From contig NC_014216.1 of NCBI RefSeq assembly GCF_000092205.1, positions 2,857,742 through 2,921,741 on the forward strand: DNA of 64,000 nt, written 5' to 3'. This DNA comes from Desulfurivibrio alkaliphilus AHT 2. Its GTDB lineage: Bacteria > Desulfobacterota > Desulfobulbia > Desulfobulbales > Desulfurivibrionaceae. The position numbers were made by a program, and so were the translations under genes. The notes under the pieces are model-generated. The model saw nothing but the letters and a program-made list of their open reading frames with translations, was not told where the DNA came from and did no database searches. This document shows positions 37,009 through 44,673 of this stretch, piece by piece; position 1 is the stretch's first letter, and every line of letters starts with the position of its first letter.

Positions 37009-38553
37009 TTATTTATCAGTAAACAATCGGTCCACAATGCCCGGCACCTCGGCGCGGATTTTGGCCTGGAGCTCGGCGGGCAGATGTTTGCCCGGCCGGG
37101 CTTCGACTTTGGCCAGTTCCGCCACCGCGCGGGGGATCACCCCGTCCTGCTGCTCCTTGGCCCCGAATTTGTAGGGCTCGGAAATCTCGCCGGCGTGGGT
37201 GGCCTTGCGGGTGTGGCGGGTAAACAGCCGGTGGCTGGACTTCATCACCTTGGTGATCATCTTGCGTACTTCTTCAATGCTTTCCGCATCCACCTTGGGC
37301 GGCCGCAGGCAGTGCTTGACCAGCCCCACCTGCTCGTTGTCCAGCAGCGCCTGCAGGGGGCAGAAGGTGTTGGTCCGCTCCAGCAGCCCGAAGGAGTAAT
37401 GGATGTACTGGGCGCCGGTGAGCCCCATGTAAAGGTGGGTGAAGACCTTTTCAAAGGAGGCCTGCATGCCGGGGGTCGAGGCGTTGCCCACCCCGGAGGA
37501 GGAATAGCAGGGGATCTTGTAATGCCGGGCCATCTGGGCGGTGTCGTTGTTGTACTGGTTGAACTCCGGGCAGCCGTAGAGGTCGTGCAGGTCGTCCAGC
37601 CGGGCCCGTACCGCCACGCTGCCGTAAAGGACCGGCGCGCCGGGCTTGATCAACTGGGTCAGCATCACCCCGGCCAGGATCTCGGCGTTGATCTGGGCCA
37701 CCATGCCGGCCTCCTGGATGGGAGCCGAAGAGCCGCCCTGGGGCGAGGAGGAAATTACCAGCGGCATCCCGGCCTCGACGATGTCGAAGACCTTGTCGGT
37801 GGTGTCTTCCACCATCTGCAGCGGGCTTTTGAAGACGCAGGTGATAAAGGAGACCACCGGGTTCTGCCGCAGCTCCTCGCTGCCGCCGGCGACGATCTCG
37901 GCCATCTTGAGCACCTTGTTCAGGCTGTTTTGGGTGGTCAGCCCGGCCTGGACGTGCTTGGTGATGTTGTTGAGGCAGGCAAAGAACTTGTTGACGTCGT
38001 GGTCATCTTCGCTGATGTCGCTGTCCTGGACGTTGACCGGCCGGATAAAGAAATCCAGGTGTTCCAGTTGCTCACCCAGCCGGGCGGCTCGGGCCAGCAG
38101 CAGGGCGTCGCCGCGCTTTTCGGTGTAGCGCGGGGCGGTGAGCTTGCGCTTAGGATCGCTGGTGGATTGAAACTCCTCCAGTTCGGTCTCCAGCCAGACA
38201 TTGGTCTCGGAGCCGGAGCCGAAATAGACCCGCGGCACCTCGGCGTCCAGCAGCAGCCGGTTTTGGGGGTCGCGGGCGCCCAGCACGATCTTGCTGGGGG
38301 CCATGGCGATATATTTGCGCACCATCGCCGGCGGGAAGTAAACCCGTTTGCAGGGTGCGCCGGCGCCGGGTTCGTCCTCCACCCGGGCGCCGTTGGCGGC
38401 AAAGAGTTCGGCCGCCCGCATGTTGTAGCACCAGATCCCGGTCTCTTCCAGGATTTTCATGGAAGCGTCATCCAGCAGCTCGATCTGCTCGGCGTTCAGC
38501 CGCTCATAGGGCTTAACCACGGTCCCTTGGCGAAATGTATCAGGTTCAGTCAT
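37009..38553 (-). CDS. MttB-superfamily methyltransferase (non-pyrrolysine)
   Basis: 514 residues of the trimethylamine/glycine-betaine corrinoid methyltransferase family (MttB/MtgB). The frame has no in-frame amber codon, so it is not a pyrrolysine enzyme; such homologues include the glycine betaine methyltransferase MtgB. Motifs seen: FGSGSETNVWLETELEEFQ, SSPQGGSSAPIQEAGMVAQ and NASTPGMQASFEKVFTHL. A second, clearly different MttB homologue lies at 39642-41108. Probably transfers a methyl group from a quaternary or tertiary amine to the corrinoid protein downstream. Confidence 0.85.
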   Translation of the reverse strand: MTEPDTFRQGTVVKPYERLNAEQIELLDDASMKILEETGIWCYNMRAAELFAANGARVEDEPGAGAPCKRVYFPPAMVRKYIAMAPSKIVLGARDPQNRLLLDAEVPRVYFGSGSETNVWLETELEEFQSTSDPKRKLTAPRYTEKRGDALLLARAARLGEQLEHLDFFIRPVNVQDSDISEDDHDVNKFFACLNNITKHVQAGLTTQNSLNKVLKMAEIVAGGSEELRQNPVVSFITCVFKSPLQMVEDTTDKVFDIVEAGMPLVISSSPQGGSSAPIQEAGMVAQINAEILAGVMLTQLIKPGAPVLYGSVAVRARLDDLHDLYGCPEFNQYNNDTAQMARHYKIPCYSSSGVGNASTPGMQASFEKVFTHLYMGLTGAQYIHYSFGLLERTNTFCPLQALLDNEQVGLVKHCLRPPKVDAESIEEVRKMITKVMKSSHRLFTRHTRKATHAGEISEPYKFGAKEQQDGVIPRAVAELAKVEARPGKHLPAELQAKIRAEVPGIVDRLFTDK

Positions 38554-38635
38554 TGGTCCTTACCTTTTGTTTTGTTCAATGTTTCAACGGGTCGAAATTT
38601 TCGGCGCTGCAAAGTTTCGGTTGTGGCACGGGGGT

Positions 38636-38766
38636 GGGGGCCGCGAAAACCGGTAGCGGCTCATTCTCGGCGGGCATCCTGCCCGCCTCCGAGGTGGCGG
38701 CGGCCTCCTGCGCGTCCATGCGCCCGGCCACCGCCAAACCCGCCGCTACCGGCTTCCGCGGCCCCC
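38636..38766. repeat. Palindromic intergenic repeat between mttB2 and mtrH-like gene
   Basis: Arms 38636-38660 and 38742-38766 (25 bases, 23 matching) end with GGGGGCCGCG and CGCGGCCCCC and contain CCGGTAGCGGC. Inside is another hairpin, GGCGGGC/GCCCGCC. A second imperfect hairpin follows (GTCCAGG.../...TTGGAC, near 38767-38798). The pieces translate to AGRMPA/GLAVAGRMDAQEAA-like strings seen in GC-rich interspersed repeats, so this is probably a repeated element rather than a gene. Confidence 0.65.
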
Positions 38767-38817
38767 GTCCAGGCTGCAAGCGACTTGCATCTTGGACGGG
38801 CACCATGTTGTTATTCT

Positions 38818-39609
38818 TTACCTGAAAAATCGAGCATATTTGCGGCATCGCTTGTCTTTGCCCACCAGCACTTCGGCGGCGCGGATGGCGCCCATCAGTT
38901 CCTGGTCCAGGACGTTGAGAATGCCGCCGTCCAGGCCGTAGGCCACCGCCATCTGCAAAAAGGCGCTGTTGAGCCGTTTGCGCTGGGGCAGGCCGAAAGA
39001 GATGTTGGAGACCGCCATCACCGTCTTAGCCTTGGGCAATTCCTTTTTGATCGCGGCGATGGTGTCCAGGGTGACCCGGCCCTGGGTGATGTCGGTGCTC
39101 ACCGGCACCACCAAGGGGTCGAAATAGAGGTCTTCTTCCGGCACCCCGTGCTTGGCGCAGTAGGCGGCGATATTCTGGCAGGCGGTCAGCCGGGCCTCGG
39201 CCGACGCGGGAATACCCTTGTCATCCATGGCCAGGCCCACCATGGGCAGCTTGAAACGGGCCGCCAGCGGCACCACTTGGGCCATGTTTTCCTCGGTGGC
39301 CTTGGTGGAGTTGATCAGGGCCGGCTTGCCCTGGCGGGCGGTCAGCCCGGCTTCCAGCACGGCGGCGTCGGCGCTGTCGATGCACAGCGGGGTGTCGATC
39401 TTCTCCTGGATGGTACTCACCGCCCAGGCCATGGCCTCCACCTCGTCGGCGCCGCTGCCGTGCCCGGTGCCCACATTGACATCGATATAGTCGGCCCCGG
39501 CGGCGGCCTGTTTTTCGGCCAGCTCCAGCAGTGCCGCCGCGTCCCGCGCCTCGATGATCTTGCGGGTGGAGGGGATGGTGGCGTTGATCTTTTCGGCTAT
39601 GGTAATCAT
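38818..39609 (-). CDS. MtrH/MeTr-like pterin-binding methyltransferase
   Basis: 263 residues from ATG 39609 (AAAGGA upstream). TIM-barrel pterin-binding protein with EKINATIPSTRKIIEAR at the start, GADYIDVNVGTGHGSG, and PLCIDSADAAVLEAGL, as in methyltetrahydrofolate:corrinoid methyltransferases (MtrH/AcsE type). It likely moves the methyl group between the corrinoid protein and tetrahydrofolate. It lies between the two mttB genes, matching the betaine demethylation systems where MttB-like protein, corrinoid protein and an MtrH-like protein work together. The longer upstream frame to 39645 is not used. Confidence 0.88.
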   Translation of the reverse strand: MITIAEKINATIPSTRKIIEARDAAALLELAEKQAAAGADYIDVNVGTGHGSGADEVEAMAWAVSTIQEKIDTPLCIDSADAAVLEAGLTARQGKPALINSTKATEENMAQVVPLAARFKLPMVGLAMDDKGIPASAEARLTACQNIAAYCAKHGVPEEDLYFDPLVVPVSTDITQGRVTLDTIAAIKKELPKAKTVMAVSNISFGLPQRKRLNSAFLQMAVAYGLDGGILNVLDQELMGAIRAAEVLVGKDKRCRKYARFFR

Positions 39610-39641
39610 GTTACATCCTTTGTTGGTTTTTCCTGCTGCTT

Positions 39642-41108
39642 TTAGTCTTCCATCAAAAAGGGCTGCAGGCCGGGAATTTCCGCCTTGATCCGTTGGCGGA
39701 TATCCTCGGGCAGTACCGAGGTCAGCGGCGCGTCGAGGATCTCCCGGCTGCGGGCGGTGGCTCGGGCGCGGGCGTCGTGGGCGCCGGCCTGTTGCCACGG
39801 TCCCCGGTTGTCCCGGTCGCTTAATTGCGGGCTGTAATGCTCGTGGCGCATTAAGCGGCGGGTATGGCGGGCGGTGACGAACTGGCCGCCGGGGCCGGCC
39901 TTTTTCAGCTCGGCCATGGCGATGGTTTCATCATCCACCCGGATGCCTTCCACCGCCCGCATGGTCATGCCCAGGATCTCGTTGTCCACCACCAGCTTGT
40001 CGTAGGAGGCGGTGAGGCAGAACTCGATGAAGCCGGCGGCGTCATGGATGAAGTTGGCCCCGGCCAGGGCCACCAGCACGCTGGTCATGGCGGATTCGTA
40101 GCCGGCCTGGGCGTCCACCACCTTGGAATCGGTCATCCCGGCGGTGGCGTAGAAGGGCAGCTTGTAGAACTGGGCCATCTGGGCTGCGCCGGCGTTCATC
40201 AGGCCCATCTCCACCGCCCCGGCCAGGTACTTGAGGTCCCGGAGGTCGGTGATGGAAGAGATGCAGCCGAAGAGGCAGGGGGCGCCGGGGTTGGTGAGCT
40301 GGGCCAGCATCACCCCGGCCAGGGAGTCCACCGTCTGGACCACCAGGTTGGCGGCCAGGGTCACCGGGGCGGTGGCGCCGCACAACGGCTCGGTGGGCAC
40401 CACCACCGGGATCCGGTTGCGGGCCGCTTCCATGGTCAACTCGCCGTAGGATTCATCCAGCTTGAAGGGGCTGATGGGGCAGGTGACCATGGAGATGAAG
40501 GGGCGCTCCCGCAGGGCCTCGGGGCTTCCGGCGATCATCTCCGCCATCTTGATGACGTTGCGTACCCCCTCTACGGTGTAAACTCCGCCCATGATGTGCT
40601 TTTGGGTGCGGTTCAGGGCGGCGCCGAAACGGTTGACGTCCACGTCTTCCACGGTCACGTCGCCGGGGTAGACGTTGAGCATGTAGAAGTGGATATTGTC
40701 CAGGGCATCCACCATGCGGGCCATGTTCATGATGTCTTTGGTCTGGGAGCGGCGGATATCGTCGCTGCCCGGCTCCTGGACATTGAGGGCGGTGCCGCCG
40801 GTGCCCATGTAAACCTTGGTGCCGCCGATCTCGCAGTCGTGCTCGCCTTCCGGGTCGCGGCCGCAGAGGTTGATCACCGGCGGGGCCTGGCCGATGATCT
40901 TTTCCACCAGGCTGCCGGGCATCTTGACGATATTGGTTTCCCGATCCACCTGGGCGCCGGCTTCGGCGAAGAGTTCGAGGGCGGCGGGAAAGTTGACCTG
41001 CACCCCGATTTCTTCGAAAACCTGCATGGCGGCCTGGTGAATGCGCTGGATGTCTTCCGGAGTCAGCGGCTGATAGCGGCCGCCTTCGATGCCTTTTCTT
41101 ACTTTCAT
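39642..41108 (-). CDS. MttB-superfamily methyltransferase (non-pyrrolysine), second copy
   Basis: 488 residues, same family as the protein at 37009-38553 but divergent, so the two may use different substrates. Segments seen: GTKVYMGTGGTALNVQEPGS, QKHIMGGVYTVEGVRNVIKM, TEPLCGATAPVTLAANL and AGANFIHDAAGFIEFCLTASYDKLVVDNEILGM. No in-frame amber codon. An insert near the C-terminus (RDNRGPWQQAGAHDARARATA) is low-complexity. First catalytic gene of the cluster after the activation-domain gene. Confidence 0.86.
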   Translation of the reverse strand: MKVRKGIEGGRYQPLTPEDIQRIHQAAMQVFEEIGVQVNFPAALELFAEAGAQVDRETNIVKMPGSLVEKIIGQAPPVINLCGRDPEGEHDCEIGGTKVYMGTGGTALNVQEPGSDDIRRSQTKDIMNMARMVDALDNIHFYMLNVYPGDVTVEDVDVNRFGAALNRTQKHIMGGVYTVEGVRNVIKMAEMIAGSPEALRERPFISMVTCPISPFKLDESYGELTMEAARNRIPVVVPTEPLCGATAPVTLAANLVVQTVDSLAGVMLAQLTNPGAPCLFGCISSITDLRDLKYLAGAVEMGLMNAGAAQMAQFYKLPFYATAGMTDSKVVDAQAGYESAMTSVLVALAGANFIHDAAGFIEFCLTASYDKLVVDNEILGMTMRAVEGIRVDDETIAMAELKKAGPGGQFVTARHTRRLMRHEHYSPQLSDRDNRGPWQQAGAHDARARATARSREILDAPLTSVLPEDIRQRIKAEIPGLQPFLMED

Positions 41109-41190
41109 GGGGTTTTGCTCTCCTTCAAAAGGGTTCCTGTTTTCTATTGTTAGCTTTTAAACTTGCATGATCAGGGTAACTGGCCTGCCG

Positions 41191-41955
41191 TTAGCGTCGG
41201 GCGATACAGTCTCGTTTTTTGCAGCGCCGGCAGGGAATCAGGTCGCGGTCGGCCGGGGCGTCGCTGCTTTGGTACAGCCCGAACAGGGCGGAGATCGATT
41301 TGCGCGGCTGCATCAGGCAGGAGGAGTCGAGTTCCACCCCGATCAGCCGATGGTCCAGCAGGGCAAACAACCCGGGCTGGTCGCTCAGGGGCCAATCGCA
41401 ATAGCCGGGGCTGAAGCGGGGGCCGGCCAGCAGGTCCGCTTGCTGTTCGATATGGCTTAAAAAACGGTCGGCCAGCCATTCCACGGCGCCGGAGCCCAGG
41501 GCGTCCAGCACGGCGGCGTCGGCCAACTGCCCCTCGGACTGCAACTCTTCCACCCGCCGGTCCAGGTCCGAGCCCACGGTGGCGATAAAGCAGCTTATTT
41601 GGGAGGCCTTTTGCAACGCGTCAACCATCTTGGGGTTGGTCAGTTCCATGGTCGCGCCGCCATTACTCAGGCTGATGGTGCCTTGGGCGGTTAGGGCGGG
41701 AGCCAGGGTGGTGTGGACCACCTGCGGCTCCAACAGTTCAGGTAACTCCGGCTCCAGGGCGGCCAGCCGCCGGGCGGTGCGGGCGCTTAAATCGCGCCGC
41801 CGCCGGCGGCCCAGCAGGCGCTCGACAAAGTCGCGGTCAAAACCCGGGCGATGTCGCCAGAGCCGGCCGGCTGCACGTTGAGCGGCTTGGCCGCTTTTGC
41901 CGCCGCGGCTGGCGGGGGAATAAGTTTTGCTGTGCTCAATGCCCGGGGTAATCAT
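41191..41955 (-). CDS. MetH-activation-domain-like corrinoid reactivation protein
   Basis: About 254 residues from ATG 41955 (weak ribosome site; a longer frame reaches 42075). The C-terminal half has the vitamin-B12-dependent methionine synthase activation-domain signature RFSPGYCDWPLSDQPGLFALL and ends with CRRCKKRDC, a cysteine cluster often seen in such proteins. It probably helps reductively reactivate the corrinoid protein of this cluster using SAM. The upstream ~95 residues are basic and lack a recognised fold. Confidence 0.8.
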   Translation of the reverse strand: MITPGIEHSKTYSPASRGGKSGQAAQRAAGRLWRHRPGFDRDFVERLLGRRRRRDLSARTARRLAALEPELPELLEPQVVHTTLAPALTAQGTISLSNGGATMELTNPKMVDALQKASQISCFIATVGSDLDRRVEELQSEGQLADAAVLDALGSGAVEWLADRFLSHIEQQADLLAGPRFSPGYCDWPLSDQPGLFALLDHRLIGVELDSSCLMQPRKSISALFGLYQSSDAPADRDLIPCRRCKKRDCIARR

Positions 41956-42071
41956 CTTTATATTACTGGCTCTCTGCTGAATTAAACTTGCAACTCGGTC
42001 CTGGCGGTTGCTTCCCCGTGCGGTTGGAAGCCTGCCGTTTGCTTGATCTTGCCGCGGGGGCAAGCTGAGTG

Positions 42072-42632
42072 TCACTCGGTGATGGGCGGAACCAAGCCGG
42101 GATCGAGCTTGCCGGCGGGGATGGCCTGTACCAGTTTGTCCAGGCTCTGGTTCAACAGCACCAGGTCTTCGGCGGCCAGGCGATCCAGGGCCTCGGTCAG
42201 CGGGCCGTGGTGCAGGGTGCCGGCCTGATCCAGCAGGTCCAGGCCGGTGGAGGTCAAGGTTACCAGCACCACCCGCTGGTCCTCCTGGCGACCGCCGCGC
42301 TGGCGGCGGACCAGCCCCCGGCGCTCCAGCTTGTCCAGCAGGTTGCTGGCAGTGGACTGGTGAATGGAAAGAATGCGGGCCACCTCGGAGATTTTAAGCT
42401 CGCCGGCGGCGGCTATTTCGCGCAGCACCCAGAGCATGGTGGCGCTTACCTGGCACTGCCGCTCCACCATTTTGGAATAGGATTGAATGGCCCGGAAAAC
42501 CACTCGCAGGTCGCTGAGCACCTTGCGTACGCGGGCCTCGCGCTGAAAGTTATCGTCGGTTTCGGTGGCGGCCGGGCCGCCCATGTCGCCGCCGGCTTCG
42601 GCGGCTATGGCAAAACTTTGCGTCATCGCCAT
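42072..42632 (-). CDS. MarR-family transcriptional regulator
   Basis: 186 residues with a MarR winged helix: ATMLWVLREIAAAGELKISEVARILSIHQSTASNLLDKLERRGLVRRQRGGRQEDQRVVLVTLTSTG. The N-terminal ~35 residues are Ala/Gly-rich and atypical. It lies at the head of the methyl-transfer cluster on the same strand, so it is the likely local regulator, responding perhaps to the amine substrate. Palindromes at 42661-42795 just upstream are candidate operators. Confidence 0.85.
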   Translation of the reverse strand: MAMTQSFAIAAEAGGDMGGPAATETDDNFQREARVRKVLSDLRVVFRAIQSYSKMVERQCQVSATMLWVLREIAAAGELKISEVARILSIHQSTASNLLDKLERRGLVRRQRGGRQEDQRVVLVTLTSTGLDLLDQAGTLHHGPLTEALDRLAAEDLVLLNQSLDKLVQAIPAGKLDPGLVPPITE

Positions 42633-42660
42633 GATGCTCTCGCTTTATCAATTAGTTTAG

Positions 42661-42795
42661 TTGGTCTGTGATGCCGACCAAATTGCCGCCGGGTGGCGGT
42701 TGAAATGCTGCCGTGTTTTATTTGCGGCATATATTATTGCAAAAAAAGTTTTTGTGCAATAACTTTTTGCCGTTCAAATATATTGCGTAATATAT
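42661..42795. promoter_or_regulatory. Palindromes upstream of marR
   Basis: TTGGTC/GACCAA (42661-42666, 42676-42681), TTATTGCA/TGCAATAA (42734-42741, 42755-42762; MarR-like) and an AT-rich dyad ATATATT...AATATAT (42778-42795). The AT-rich spacing and symmetry suit a promoter and operator region for marR and the divergently placed reductase. Confidence 0.4.
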
Positions 42796-42841
42796 ATGCC
42801 TGTAAAAGAATTTGCGGGAAAGGGAAGGGGAGGGGGTTTTC

Positions 42842-43795
42842 TTACTGCTTGGGATGGCGCTGTTTTATCGCCTTGGTTAGTTCTTCGTTGGCTGGCGCGG
42901 TCATGCCCAGCTGGTGGGCCCGGCGGACGATTTCGCCGTTGATGGCCATGATTTCGGTGGCTCGGTGCTGGCGGATATCCTGGAGCATGGAAGAGATGTT
43001 GGTGGCGGTCCGGCGGCAGACTTCTTCCACCATGGCCAGCGGGTCCATGCCCAGAGCAATGCCGCTGGCCTCGGCCACGGCGGCGGCTTCGTTTACCGCC
43101 AGGGCCATTTGTTGGCGGGCGGCGGGAATTTCCAACAGGCGGCCGTTGGGGCAGTCGTGGACTACGGTCAAGGCGTTGATGCCGACGTTGACCAGCAACT
43201 TGTGCCAGAGTTCGCGCTGGATGTTGGTGCTTATGCGGGTGTCGAATCCTGCCTGGCGAAAGGTTTGACTGATCTGGTGCAAGGGGTCGGCCAGGTTATG
43301 GGCCCAATGGCTTGACGCAGAATCGACATGCCCCATGGTAAGCGTGCCCGGGCCGCCGGGCCGGACCCGGCCAGGGGCCAGCAGGGTGGCGCCGGCGGTG
43401 CAGATGCCCGGCACGGGCAGGCAGCGGCCACGCAGCCGGCACAGCTGTTCCAGGTGGCTGATACCGTTGGTAAAGGTGATAAAGGGTGTGGCCGGGTCGG
43501 CAAAAGGGACGGCGTCGGCCAGAGCCTGGGGCAGGGTGAGGGATTTGACGCAGAAAATCACCGCCGAACACCCGGCTGTGTCGGCGTAATCGGCGGTAAC
43601 AGGAATGGGCAGGGGGGATGCCGAAGGTGCTGCCGGGCCCTCAAGGATGATTCCCTGGCGGTTCAGGGTGGCAGCCCGCCCGGCGTCATGGTCGACCAAG
43701 CGCACTCGGCAGGCGCCGGCCAAATGCAGCCGGGCCGCCAGCAGGCAGCCCAAGGCGCCGGGCCCGACCACCGCCAGATTCAGGTAAGCATTCAC
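42842..43795 (-). CDS. PanE/ApbA-type ketopantoate reductase family protein
   Basis: About 317 residues from GTG 43795, just before the NAD(P)-binding VVGPGALGCLLAARL (G-x-G-x-x-G). Further family features: FITFTNGISHLEQL, GTLTMG, and ELWHKLLVNVGINALT with the catalytic lysine. It reduces ketopantoate or a related 2-oxo acid with NADPH. A longer frame reaches 43879 but has no better start. Lies downstream of the OB-fold lipoprotein on the same strand. Confidence 0.8.
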   Translation of the reverse strand: MNAYLNLAVVGPGALGCLLAARLHLAGACRVRLVDHDAGRAATLNRQGIILEGPAAPSASPLPIPVTADYADTAGCSAVIFCVKSLTLPQALADAVPFADPATPFITFTNGISHLEQLCRLRGRCLPVPGICTAGATLLAPGRVRPGGPGTLTMGHVDSASSHWAHNLADPLHQISQTFRQAGFDTRISTNIQRELWHKLLVNVGINALTVVHDCPNGRLLEIPAARQQMALAVNEAAAVAEASGIALGMDPLAMVEEVCRRTATNISSMLQDIRQHRATEIMAINGEIVRRAHQLGMTAPANEELTKAIKQRHPKQ

Positions 43796-43951
43796 CGGGG
43801 TCCGATAGCCTGCAATGTCAGCAGTGGATAAACGTTGAGCAGCACCGCAGCGGTCGGGCGAGCAGCCAAGGTCGCACACAATCTGTGCATCCTGGCGGGG
43901 CTGCTCGTTCGACGCTGCGATGCTGCTGGTCGCAACGAAGGGCTGGAAGGG

Positions 43952-44485
43952 TTACTCGATGACGGTAACGTCTTCCAGGATCACCTGGTAGGTGTAGCCG
44001 GCGCCGAAATCCTTGTTGGCGGCCAAAACGCCTTCCAGGGTAACAATTTCGCCAACCTCCACCGCTTCCTGGGAGGTGGCCACCAGGTTGTGGGTGCGCT
44101 GGGTTTCAGAACCGGTACCGTCCTGCAAATGGATAAAGTTGCGGTTCATGATGGCCGGGGAATATTTCACCACCTGGGCTTTAACCCGTACCGTCTGGCC
44201 GCTCAGCCCTTCGCCCTGGGCAAACAGCTCGGAGACGGTGTAAGCGTTATCGCCGGTGGCCTTGGCCACTTCCAGTTCGGCAAAGGGTACTACGGCCTTG
44301 TCGCTGCCCATGGGGATGTCACCCATCCCGGCATGGGCCTCTTCCATGGCCTGGGTGAAGCTGCGCCGTTCATCCTCGGCGGTTTGCTGGGCAGTCGGCT
44401 GCTGGTTGTCGCCGCAGGCGGCCAGGAAAAAGGTCAGTCCGAGAGCGGCGGTAAAAAATGCATTGCGGGGGGAGATTAGCTTCAT
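43952..44485 (-). CDS. OB-fold lipoprotein
   Basis: 177 residues. Signal peptide with lipobox LAAC (lipidated Cys near residue 24) followed by GDNQQPTAQQ. The C-terminal half (LSGQTVRVKAQVVKYSPAIMNRNFIHLQDGTGSETQRTHNLVATSQEAVEVGEIVTLEGVLAANKDFGAGYTYQVILEDVTV) reads as an OB-fold nucleic-acid-binding-like domain common in bacterial lipoproteins of unknown role. AGGGAACC precedes the ATG. No specific function assigned. Confidence 0.7.
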   Translation of the reverse strand: MKLISPRNAFFTAALGLTFFLAACGDNQQPTAQQTAEDERRSFTQAMEEAHAGMGDIPMGSDKAVVPFAELEVAKATGDNAYTVSELFAQGEGLSGQTVRVKAQVVKYSPAIMNRNFIHLQDGTGSETQRTHNLVATSQEAVEVGEIVTLEGVLAANKDFGAGYTYQVILEDVTVIE

Positions 44486-44673
44486 GATGGTTCCCTGTTG
44501 TTGAAGGATTATAATGAACTGGATGACCCACTTGCGGGTCGTGAATCACAAAGGCCCCCGATCGCCGGAACCGATCGGCAGGGCCGAGGCTTACCTTAGC
44601 TAAAAAACCGCGTTTGTCAATGGGTAAGGTTTTTCCTGTGCGCCGGCATAACAACCCGTTTTTCCACGGGCTG

